A DNA stretch of 5,492 nt, taken from an uncultured Collinsella sp. (lineage in GTDB: Bacteria; Actinomycetota; Coriobacteriia; Coriobacteriales; Coriobacteriaceae). The stretch's first letter is position 1; each line of letters begins with the position of its first letter. Made by a program: the position numbers and the translations under genes. Of the stretch, positions 1-5,492 are shown piece after piece. The notes under the pieces are model-generated. The model did no database searches. It worked only from the letters and a program-made list of their open reading frames with translations, and was not told the DNA's origin. Location: NCBI GenBank assembly GCA_900555815.1, contig USMR01000079.1, positions 1 to 5,492 of the forward strand, given 5' to 3'.

Positions 1-436
1 TGTGACCGATACCGACTTGGTCAAGTGGCAGCTGCGCGTGGCAGCCGGCCAGCCTCTGCCCTTTGAGCAGGAGGACGTGCCGGTCCGCAACCACGCCATG
101 GAGTGCCGCATCAATGCCGAAACGCCGGACTTTCTGCCGTCATGCGGAACGGTCACCGCGTTGCGTGTGCCGGGTGGTCCGCGCGTGCGCTGGGATTCCG
201 CCATGTTTACCGGTGCTAAAGTTCCGCCGTACTACGACTCCATGCTTGGCAAGCTCATCGTGTGTGCGCCCACGCGTGACGGCGCCATTCGCAAGATGCG
301 CTCGGCCCTGGGCGAGCTCGTGATTGAGGGCGTGAGCGAAAACAGCGAGCTTCAGCTCGACGTGCTGGCAAACGACGAGTTCTTGTCGGGCATGTATCAC
401 ACCGATCTGATGGGGCATCTCTATGCTGATGAATAG
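1..436 (+). CDS. accC: Biotin carboxylase of acetyl-CoA carboxylase, C-terminal part (5'-truncated by window)
   Basis: This is the C-terminal third of the ATP-grasp enzyme that carboxylates biotin on the carrier protein (AccB) using bicarbonate and ATP, the first half-reaction of acetyl-CoA carboxylase. The window starts inside the gene; complete codons begin at base 2 and 144 remain, against about 147 for the same stretch of the 449-residue E. coli protein. The GTG at base 2 is an internal Val codon (the VT of the family's MVTGxDL segment), not a start. Visible residues: HAMECRINAE at 31-40, whose Arg36 matches catalytic Arg338 of E. coli; VRWDS at 62-66, whose Arg63 matches dimer-interface Arg366; and VPPYYDSMLGKLI at 74-86. 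The ATP-binding part lies off the left edge. The stop codon (434-436) lies inside the next gene, so the two are probably translationally coupled. The upstream genes are probably accB and fab genes, but this is inferred from related operons only. Confidence 0.96.
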   Translation, partial: VTDTDLVKWQLRVAAGQPLPFEQEDVPVRNHAMECRINAETPDFLPSCGTVTALRVPGGPRVRWDSAMFTGAKVPPYYDSMLGKLIVCAPTRDGAIRKMRSALGELVIEGVSENSELQLDVLANDEFLSGMYHTDLMGHLYADE

Positions 437-2147
437 AAAAGCGAAGACGGTCAACGTCCTCGAGGGACCGATGACCGAGTCGTGCGCCGAGTTTCCCGCG
501 CGCCACGTGTTTATCAAGTGCCCGGAGTGCCGCCGCGTGATCGATGAGGCGCGCCTGCACGACAACCTCGAGGTCTGCCCTCGTTGCGGCAAACACTTTC
601 GCGTGAGCGGGCGCGACCGCATGCGCATGACGATTGACGAGGGCACGTTTGAGGAATGGGATGCCAGTCTGGCGCCGGAGGACTTCCTCTCGTTTCCCGG
701 CTATGCCGACAAGCTCAAGAGCGTGAGCGAGCGTTCGGGCGAGCACGATGCCGTTGTGTGCGGCAGGGGCAAAATCTGCGGTTGCGATACCGCGCTCTTC
801 TTTATGGACGCCAACTTTATGATGGGCTCGATGGGTTCCGTGGTGGGCGAGAAGATCTGTCGCACATTTGAGCGAGCGACCGAGCTTGGATTGCCAGTTG
901 TCGGCTTTACCGTTTCGGGCGGTGCGCGCATGCAAGAGGGCGTGACATCGCTTATGCAGATGGCCAAGATTTCTGCGGCGGTTAGGCGCCACAGCGAGGC
1001 GGGCGGCCTGTATATCACGGTGCTCACCGACCCCACGACCGGAGGCGTAACCGCGAGCTTTGCCATGGAGGGCGACATTATCCTGGCCGAGCCCGATGCC
1101 CTGACGGCATTTGCCGGCCCGCGCGTGATCGAGCAGAACATGCACAAGCGCCTGCCCAAGGGATTCCAGCGCTCCGAGTTTTTGCTGGAGCACGGCTTTT
1201 GCGATGCCGTTGTTCCGCGTGGCGAGATTGCGCTCATGGTAGGCGAGCTGCTGGCGCTGCACGAAGGGCACGCGCCCGGCCTGGGGGCACCGCATGAGAT
1301 CGTGCATACGGGTCGCCGCGGCAAAAAGCTGGGACACTTGTTCAAGCGCTCGGCCGCACCAAAAACCGCGTTCGAGATTGTCAAGCAGACCCGCTCGGCA
1401 GATCGCGCCACGGCAGGCGAGATGATCTCGCTGGGCCTGGATGGATTTGTGGAGCTGCACGGCGACCGCTACTTTGGCGACGACGCTGCTGTGGTGGCTG
1501 GCATTGGCTGGAAAGACGGACGCCCCGTAACGGTCATCGCCATCGAGCGCGGCACCACGACCAAAGAGCGCATGCGTCGCAACTTTGGTATGGCACATGC
1601 CGAGGGCTACCGCAAAGCGCGTCGCCTGATGCGCCAGGCCGAAAAGTTTGGTCGACCGGTTCTGTGCCTGGTCGATACTTCGGGCGCGTTTTGCGGCATC
1701 GGTGCCGAGGAGCGCGGCCAGGGCGAGGCGATTGCCCAGAATCTCATGGAGATGAGCGGCCTTAAGACGCCGATTGTCTCGGTGGTGACAGGCGAGGGCG
1801 GCTCTGGTGGCGCGCTGGCGCTATCCGTGGCCGACCGCATCCTGATGCTCTCGAGCTCGGCCTATTCGGTCGTGAGCCCCGAGGCCTGTGCGTCGATCCT
1901 GTGGAAGGATACCGACCGCGCGAATGAGGCTGCCGAGGCGCTGAAGCTCACGGCTCCCGATCTGTTGGCGCTCGGCATCATCGACGGCATTGTTGACGAT
2001 AGGGGCCTGTCGCATGAGGAGATCGCCGGTGCCGTCATGTCCTCGGCATTTGATGCCTTCGATACGCTTGGGCAGCTCGACGACGCGACCCTCACAAACC
2101 TCCGCTACGAAAAGTACCGCGCAATCGGTCAGTACCGCACGATGTGA
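423..2147 (+). CDS. accDA: Fused acetyl-CoA carboxylase carboxyltransferase, beta (AccD) + alpha (AccA) in one chain
   Basis: This enzyme transfers the carboxyl group from carboxybiotin to acetyl-CoA, giving malonyl-CoA for fatty-acid synthesis. The 574-residue chain joins two subunits that are separate in E. coli. The AccD half (about 28-280) starts with a four-cysteine zinc ribbon (C33, C36, C52, C55) with the same spacing as E. coli AccD, then SGGARMQEG (165-173), TDPTTGGVTASFAM (202-215) and GPRVIEQ (232-238). A linker of about 30-40 residues leads to the AccA half: LHGDRYFGDD (345-354), RRNFGM (385-390), GIGAEERGQ (425-433), GEGGSGGALA (457-466) and SPEACASILWKD (485-496). The AccA half lacks most of the N-terminal helical region of E. 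coli AccA and resembles the short streptococcal type. The ATG at 423 overlaps accC by 14 bases and has GATGGGG 7 bases upstream. ATG 429 and ATG 471 (preceded by GAGGG) are alternatives; all of them keep the zinc ribbon. No break or frameshift is seen at the fusion point. Confidence 0.95.
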   Translation: MLMNRKAKTVNVLEGPMTESCAEFPARHVFIKCPECRRVIDEARLHDNLEVCPRCGKHFRVSGRDRMRMTIDEGTFEEWDASLAPEDFLSFPGYADKLKSVSERSGEHDAVVCGRGKICGCDTALFFMDANFMMGSMGSVVGEKICRTFERATELGLPVVGFTVSGGARMQEGVTSLMQMAKISAAVRRHSEAGGLYITVLTDPTTGGVTASFAMEGDIILAEPDALTAFAGPRVIEQNMHKRLPKGFQRSEFLLEHGFCDAVVPRGEIALMVGELLALHEGHAPGLGAPHEIVHTGRRGKKLGHLFKRSAAPKTAFEIVKQTRSADRATAGEMISLGLDGFVELHGDRYFGDDAAVVAGIGWKDGRPVTVIAIERGTTTKERMRRNFGMAHAEGYRKARRLMRQAEKFGRPVLCLVDTSGAFCGIGAEERGQGEAIAQNLMEMSGLKTPIVSVVTGEGGSGGALALSVADRILMLSSSAYSVVSPEACASILWKDTDRANEAAEALKLTAPDLLALGIIDGIVDDRGLSHEEIAGAVMSSAFDAFDTLGQLDDATLTNLRYEKYRAIGQYRTM

Positions 2148-2163
2148 CAAAGGGGCAGCCCGC

Positions 2164-3402
2164 ATGTCGCATTGGGAAAGGCGTTCCATGTCACAAGTTT
2201 CTAACACCACGTTTGCAACGACGGTTTCATCAAACGCCATGGCCGTGGTGGACTATCTGTCCAAAAGCATGATGTCGGCGTTGCCGTTTATTGTCTGCGC
2301 GGCGTTGTTCCGCACCGTCGCCGTCATTATGGGCGAAGGCATGCTGGGCCTGTGGTCTGCCGATTCCGAAATCTATCGCCTGTTCTACAGTTGGCTCTAT
2401 AACGCCGGCTACTACTTTTTGCCCATCTATCTTGGTTGGGCGGCCGCCCGCCAGCTCGGTTGCTCGGAGCAGCTGGGTATGATGCTGGGCGGCGTATTGA
2501 TTGCGCCCGATCTGCTCAAGCTCGTCGATGCCGCATCGACGACGGGGGCATCGATGACTTCCGTGTATGGTCTGCTTCCCGCGCCGGTCAACGATTACAC
2601 GACGACTGTTATTCCGGTTCTCATCTCGGTGCCCGTGCTATGGCGAGTGGAGTGTTTCTTTAAGCGCGTTATCCCTAAGGCCGTGGCGTTTTCGTTCGTT
2701 CCGTTTGCAACCATGCTTGTCATGGTTCCGGTTTCGCTGTGCATTACGGCGCCGGCGGGCAGCTATCTGGGCATGCTGTTGGGCCAGCTTATGTTTATGC
2801 TTGGCAATTCCGGTGGCATCGTGTCGCTGCTCACGCTCATGGGGCTTGCCGCGGGCTGGGAGTTCCTAAAGATCGCCGGCGTCAGCAACGTTGTCCTATC
2901 GCTCGCCTATGCGCAGTTTATGAGTGTGGGAACGGATTCGTGCATCCTGATCGCCGCGACGATGGCAACGTTCGCCGTTTGGGGCATGCCCTTTGGCGCG
3001 TCGCTTCGCGTTGCAGATAAGGACGAGAAGGCGCTCATGCTGGGCTATTCAATCTCGGGTGTTCTTGGCGGCGTAAGCGAGCCGGCGCTGTACGGTTGCG
3101 GCTTTAAATATGGCGGGTGCCTGACGTGCATGGCCATTGGCGGCGCCGTCGGAGGCCTTGTTGCGGCCGTGGGCCACGTTACGGCCTATACCATCGGCAT
3201 GACGAATGTCCTCATGGTCATTGGCTTTGCCACGGGCGGCATCTCGAACCTGCTGTGGTGCTGCGCTGCCGGCGGTGTGGCATTTGCGGTGTCTGCGGCG
3301 CTGAGCTACTGCTTTGGCGTGGTGCCGGCGAAGGGACAGACGACGGGGGACGGAGCCGATTCACCCGAAACCTCGAAGAGCGTGGCCGAAGCAAGCGCGT
3401 AA
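2164..3402 (+). CDS. Orphan PTS EIIC-like membrane protein, glucose/beta-glucoside superfamily
   Basis: This is a 412-residue polytopic membrane protein with roughly ten hydrophobic segments between residues 37 and 388. It is recognised as a PTS EIIC domain by GVSEPALYG (303-311; the family's G-[IV]-[TS]-E-P-A-x-Y-G signature, Glu306) and by YYFLPIYLGWAAARQLG (83-99) followed by GGVLIAPDL (109-117), a pattern typical of BglF-type permeases. In working systems EIIC moves the sugar while EIIB phosphorylates it. No EIIB or EIIA domain is present here or next door, and a terminator follows. The short polar tail (389-412) has no domain. The only histidines are H3 and H338; the His-containing GLHW-type loop of relatives is replaced by IAGVSNVVLSLAY (237-249). 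Eleven cysteines are present. ATG 2164 is preferred for its AAAGGGG 8 bases upstream and 16-base gap after accDA. ATG 2188 (404 residues, AAGG 6 bases upstream) is possible. It is probably co-transcribed with accDA. Family assignment is firm; substrate and function are unknown. Confidence 0.85.
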   Translation: MSHWERRSMSQVSNTTFATTVSSNAMAVVDYLSKSMMSALPFIVCAALFRTVAVIMGEGMLGLWSADSEIYRLFYSWLYNAGYYFLPIYLGWAAARQLGCSEQLGMMLGGVLIAPDLLKLVDAASTTGASMTSVYGLLPAPVNDYTTTVIPVLISVPVLWRVECFFKRVIPKAVAFSFVPFATMLVMVPVSLCITAPAGSYLGMLLGQLMFMLGNSGGIVSLLTLMGLAAGWEFLKIAGVSNVVLSLAYAQFMSVGTDSCILIAATMATFAVWGMPFGASLRVADKDEKALMLGYSISGVLGGVSEPALYGCGFKYGGCLTCMAIGGAVGGLVAAVGHVTAYTIGMTNVLMVIGFATGGISNLLWCCAAGGVAFAVSAALSYCFGVVPAKGQTTGDGADSPETSKSVAEASA

Positions 3403-3440
3403 ACCTGTGCGACGCAAGGACGATTCCTTTGCCATATTCC

Positions 3441-3475
3441 AAGGCCGTGGCCCGTGTGGGTTGCGGCCTTTTTTG
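3441..3475 (+). terminator. Intrinsic (rho-independent) terminator after the acc/EIIC unit
   Basis: The arms 3441-3453 and 3458-3470 pair over 13 positions (ten Watson-Crick, three G-T) around a GTGT tetraloop. The outer seven pairs are perfect (AAGGCCG with CGGCCTT), and six consecutive T follow at 3469-3474. It lies 38 bases after the stop of the EIIC-like gene. It should close the accC-accDA-EIIC transcript and separate it from the cation exporter gene. A small AAGGA/TCCTT hairpin (3416-3429) just upstream has no T tract and is probably incidental. Confidence 0.9.
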
Positions 3476-3501
3476 TATCTGGGGGACAAAGTGGCTACAC
3501 T
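3473..3501 (+). promoter_or_regulatory. Candidate sigma-70-type promoter for the cation exporter unit
   Basis: TTGTAT (3473-3478) and TACACT (3496-3501) are separated by 17 bases and match the -35 and -10 consensus at 3 and 4 of 6 positions. TACAAT at 3501-3506 is an overlapping alternative -10 (5 of 6) but has no good -35 at proper distance. The -35 would sit in the T tract and tail of the preceding terminator. Transcription would start near 3508-3513, leaving a leader of about 40-45 bases before ATG 3554. Some promoter is needed here because a strong terminator precedes the gene; the exact hexamers are uncertain. Confidence 0.4.
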
Positions 3502-3553
3502 ACAATCCGTTTGAGCAATAGATATATAGGTAGTACCGTGGGGGCGGATGTAG

Positions 3554-4708
3554 ATGGTCGAGTGGATTGTTAAGCGTGCGCAGGGCGACCGTGCGCGCGT
3601 GGGCACGTTGACGGGCGTGGTGTGTATTCTCGCCAATGTGGCACTATGCGCTGCGAAGGGCGTAATTGGCGTGCTGTCGGGATCGGTTTCGATTGTGGCG
3701 GATGCCATGAACAACCTGTCCGATGCCAGCTCGAATATCGTGAGCGTGCTGGGCTTTAAGCTGGCGAGCAAGCCGGCCGACCCCGAGCATCCTTACGGCC
3801 ACGGTCGCTACGAGTATCTCTCGGGTCTGGTCGTGGCGGCGCTCGTGCTGCTGATTGGCGTTGAGCTGGTGAAGTCCTCGGTCGAGCGCGTCATCCACCC
3901 CGAACCTGTCGAGTTCTCGCTTGCCCTGGTGGCAGTTCTAGTGCTTTCGATGGTCGTAAAGCTGTGGATGGCGGCCCTCAACCAAAAGCTCGGTGACCGC
4001 ATTGAGTCCGAGACGCTGCATGCGACCGCGCAGGATTCCAAGAACGATGTCCTAGCCACGGGCGCCGTGCTGGCGTGCGCGATTGTTTCGCAGGTGACGC
4101 ACATCAATCTTGACGCATGGGTCGGCCTTGCCGTTGGCGCCTATATTGGCTGGAGCGGTTTTGAACTCATCCAGGATACGGTGAGCCCGCTTTTGGGTCA
4201 GTCGCCCGATCCTAAGCTGGTCAAGCACATCCGAGACAAGATCATGAGCTATCCCGGCGTTTTGGGCGTTCACGATTTGATGGTTCACGACTACGGCCCG
4301 GGCAGGAAGTTTGCAAGTGCGCACGCCGAGATGGCGGCCGAGGCCAGCCCGCTGGAAAGCCACGACACGCTCGATAACATCGAGCAGTCGTTTAGGAACG
4401 AAGACGGCATGATCGTCACGCTTCACTACGACCCCATCGTGACCGACGATCCAAAGGTGGCGAGCATGCGCCTGCGTATCAACGCAATGGCTCAGGAGAT
4501 CGATAACCGCCTCTCGATTCATGACCTACGCTGTGTGCCGGGTCCTACGCACACCAACGTGATCTTTGACTGCGTGCGTCCCTCGGATCTGCAGATGAGT
4601 GCCGAAGACGTAAAGCACGCGCTGACACAACGGGTCGAATCGGAATATCCCAAGTCGATTGCCAAGATTACGATCGACGAAGACTACGTAGGGCATACCC
4701 ACGAGTAA
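3554..4708 (+). CDS. Cation diffusion facilitator (CDF) exporter, probably Mn2+-type, with duplicated C-terminal domain
   Basis: This proton-coupled divalent-metal exporter of the inner membrane is 384 residues long, against about 300 for a typical CDF such as YiiP. Six membrane segments lie at about 17-40, 41-68, 87-111, 120-143, 165-182 and 185-207. The transport site reads N53-x3-D57 in segment 2 and D161-x3-D165 in segment 5. This N-D-D-D set is that reported for manganese exporters such as pneumococcal MntE, while zinc CDFs usually have His there, so Mn2+ is the likely substrate by inference. D76, H79 and H83 match YiiP site B. In the cytoplasmic domain (about 215-298) H240, H257, H270, H291 and D293 match all the main YiiP site-C ligands. 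A second, related fold (about 302-378) repeats the IHDL...GP pattern (H323) but has Asp339 where the first copy has H257. The start follows GGGG at 3541-3544, 9 bases upstream. The next gene begins 39 bases after the stop and may be in the same operon. Confidence 0.93.
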   Translation: MVEWIVKRAQGDRARVGTLTGVVCILANVALCAAKGVIGVLSGSVSIVADAMNNLSDASSNIVSVLGFKLASKPADPEHPYGHGRYEYLSGLVVAALVLLIGVELVKSSVERVIHPEPVEFSLALVAVLVLSMVVKLWMAALNQKLGDRIESETLHATAQDSKNDVLATGAVLACAIVSQVTHINLDAWVGLAVGAYIGWSGFELIQDTVSPLLGQSPDPKLVKHIRDKIMSYPGVLGVHDLMVHDYGPGRKFASAHAEMAAEASPLESHDTLDNIEQSFRNEDGMIVTLHYDPIVTDDPKVASMRLRINAMAQEIDNRLSIHDLRCVPGPTHTNVIFDCVRPSDLQMSAEDVKHALTQRVESEYPKSIAKITIDEDYVGHTHE

Positions 4709-4747
4709 GGCTATGCCGGCAAAGCAGGTTATGCAGAAGGGGAGAGC

Positions 4748-5374
4748 ATGAAGAAGCTGTATCTACTCCGCCACGGTCAGACGGAGTTCAACGTCAAAAA
4801 GCTGGTCCAAGGCCGCTGCGATTCACCGCTCACCGACTTAGGCCGTCAGCAAGCCGGGATGGCAGCCGCATGGCTCAAAGCCCACGGCGTCGTCCCCGAC
4901 AAAGTGGTCTCTTCGCCCTTAGGCCGAGCCATGGACACAGCTCAGCTCGTCGCATGCGAGCTCCTCGGCCCGGACGCAGCAGCCGAGCCCTGCGAAGGCA
5001 TTATCGAGCGCTGCTACGGCTCCTTCGAAGAAGGCCCGCACGGCGCGCTACCCACCGACGTCTGGGATCCGGGCGAGGACCTGGTCCCCTTCGGAGGAGA
5101 AGGAAGCCAAGCGCTGCAAGAACGCATGTTAGGCACCCTCACCAATCTCATGGGCTCCGAGGGCATCGAGACCCTTCTAGCAGTAAGCCACGGCAGCGCC
5201 AGCCGCCAATTCATCAAGGCTGCAGCCCCAGAGGGCTTCGAGCTCCCAGCAAAACTCCCCAACTGCGCCATCATGATCTTCGATTTCGATGAGGAAGATT
5301 TGCAAGGAAAGAGCGACAGGCCCCAATGCAAGTTCACTCTCCAGCAAATAGTGGACCCCCAACAAAGTCATTAG
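4748..5374 (+). CDS. Histidine phosphatase superfamily protein (phosphoglycerate mutase-like)
   Basis: This is a 208-residue cytoplasmic enzyme of the branch that forms a phosphohistidine intermediate. The phospho-acceptor motif is LRHGQTEFN (7-15) with R8 and H9. It is followed by QGRCDSPLTDLGRQQA (21-36), the second catalytic Arg in SSPLGRAMDTA (55-65, R60), the acidic residue E87 in the ERCYGSFEEG segment (87-96), and the second histidine in VSHGS (146-150, H148). All core residues are present, so it should be active. The length fits small phosphatases and PGM-like proteins rather than glycolytic dPGM (about 250), so glycolytic mutase activity is less likely and the substrate cannot be read from sequence. 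A strong purine-rich Shine-Dalgarno sequence (AAGGGG at 4737-4742, 5 bases upstream) fixes the start. It may be co-transcribed with the exporter. The coding strand is noticeably richer in C than in the upstream genes. No clear terminator follows. Confidence 0.92.
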   Translation: MKKLYLLRHGQTEFNVKKLVQGRCDSPLTDLGRQQAGMAAAWLKAHGVVPDKVVSSPLGRAMDTAQLVACELLGPDAAAEPCEGIIERCYGSFEEGPHGALPTDVWDPGEDLVPFGGEGSQALQERMLGTLTNLMGSEGIETLLAVSHGSASRQFIKAAAPEGFELPAKLPNCAIMIFDFDEEDLQGKSDRPQCKFTLQQIVDPQQSH

Positions 5375-5421
5375 CCTGAGCGAGCAGAGTTAAGCAGACA
5401 TCAACGTGTCGTCTCCCGAGC

Positions 5422-5449
5422 TTGGCAGAGGGGCGGCGAAATATATTAA
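5422..5449 (+). promoter_or_regulatory. Candidate promoter for a gene beginning at or beyond the right edge
   Basis: TTGGCA (5422-5427) matches the -35 consensus at 5 of 6 positions. The AT-rich stretch that follows, unusual in this GC-rich DNA, offers TATTAA (5444-5449) at 16 bases or TATATT (5442-5447; 5 of 6 matches) at a short 14-base spacing. Transcription would begin near 5455, upstream of a Shine-Dalgarno-like AAAGGA at 5472-5477. The match is by eye only. Confidence 0.42.
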
Positions 5450-5486
5450 GTTTGTCGCGAGTTCCGCACGCAAAGGAAAGCACTTA

Positions 5487-5492
5487 ATGTGC
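5487..5492 (+). CDS. Possible start of the next gene (first two codons only)
   Basis: ATG at 5487-5489 is preceded by AAAGGA (5472-5477) at 9 bases, and by a candidate promoter at 5422-5449 with a leader of about 32 bases. Promoter, ribosome site and start are in the right order and spacing, but only two codons (Met-Cys) are visible, so this is a guess. The same bases could instead be the loop of a hairpin (GCAC 5480-5483 with GTGC 5489-5492). Confidence 0.25.

Noticed and set aside
2..4. GTG as a start codon for the first gene
   Set aside because: It encodes the conserved Val of the biotin carboxylase core; the true start lies left of the window.
255..1598. Long minus-strand open frame (447 codons) opposite accC/accDA
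   Set aside because: It is antisense to a clearly conserved enzyme, has no recognisable domain and a His/Arg/Ala-rich composition typical of the reverse of GC-rich coding DNA.
1990..2163. Upstream extension of the EIIC-like frame into accDA
   Set aside because: The extra 58 residues lie inside the conserved end of AccA, are polar and Arg/Ser-rich, and good ribosome sites exist at ATG 2164 and 2188.
3117..3521. Plus-strand frame running out of the EIIC-like gene through the terminator
   Set aside because: It overlaps conserved EIIC coding sequence and the terminator stem, with no ribosome site or known domain.
3548..3553. ATG TAG mini-frame just before the exporter start
   Set aside because: It is a start directly followed by a stop in another frame; too short to be a meaningful leader and probably chance.
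4052..4522. Minus-strand frame of 156 codons within the cation exporter gene
   Set aside because: It is a shadow of a well-supported CDF gene and has no domain or ribosome site of note.
5409..5439. Imperfect hairpin (TCGTCTCCC with GGGCGGCGA) as terminator of the phosphatase gene
   Set aside because: It has one mismatch and a T-G pair in nine positions, a 13-base loop and no T run after it; it also overlaps a better promoter candidate.
1..5492. CRISPR array, tRNA/rRNA genes, insertion sequence or phage genes
   Set aside because: No tandem spaced repeats, tRNA-like cloverleaf, transposase or terminal inverted repeats were seen; nearly all of the window is occupied by the five genes.

Overview
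The window reads as chromosomal DNA from a GC-rich, low-redundancy actinobacterium of the Coriobacteriia type, most likely Collinsella or a close relative. That assignment is inferred from the high GC content, the fused AccD-AccA carboxyltransferase, the short Firmicutes-like AccA half, and the mix of a PTS permease and an Mn-type cation exporter. No rRNA or other marker settles the genus. All five genes lie on the + strand and are closely packed.

Left part (1-3475) is the 3' end of a fatty-acid synthesis/acetyl-CoA carboxylase operon. It holds the last 144 codons of accC (biotin carboxylase), which overlap a single-chain accDA gene (carboxyltransferase beta plus alpha). Sixteen bases later comes a membrane protein that is an isolated PTS EIIC domain of the glucose/beta-glucoside superfamily. 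It has no EIIB or EIIA and lacks a histidine conserved in sugar-transporting relatives. A strong intrinsic terminator (3441-3475) ends this unit. AccC and AccDA together make malonyl-CoA for fatty-acid synthesis. The job of the EIIC-like protein in this position is unknown and is the most interesting point of the window.

Middle and right part (3473-5374) is a second unit. A candidate promoter starts in the terminator tail. It is followed by a cation diffusion facilitator with a duplicated C-terminal domain and an N-D-D-D transport site (probably an Mn2+ or related divalent-metal exporter), then by a histidine phosphatase/phosphoglycerate-mutase-like enzyme 39 bases downstream. 

Right edge (5375-5492) is non-coding as far as visible. 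It contains a plausible promoter, a Shine-Dalgarno-like sequence and an ATG six bases from the end, which may open the next gene. The same last bases also form half of a possible hairpin cut by the window edge. No RNA genes, CRISPR arrays, insertion sequences or phage genes were seen. The genes look like ordinary core metabolism with two or three unusual twists, not a clear new defence or mobile system.
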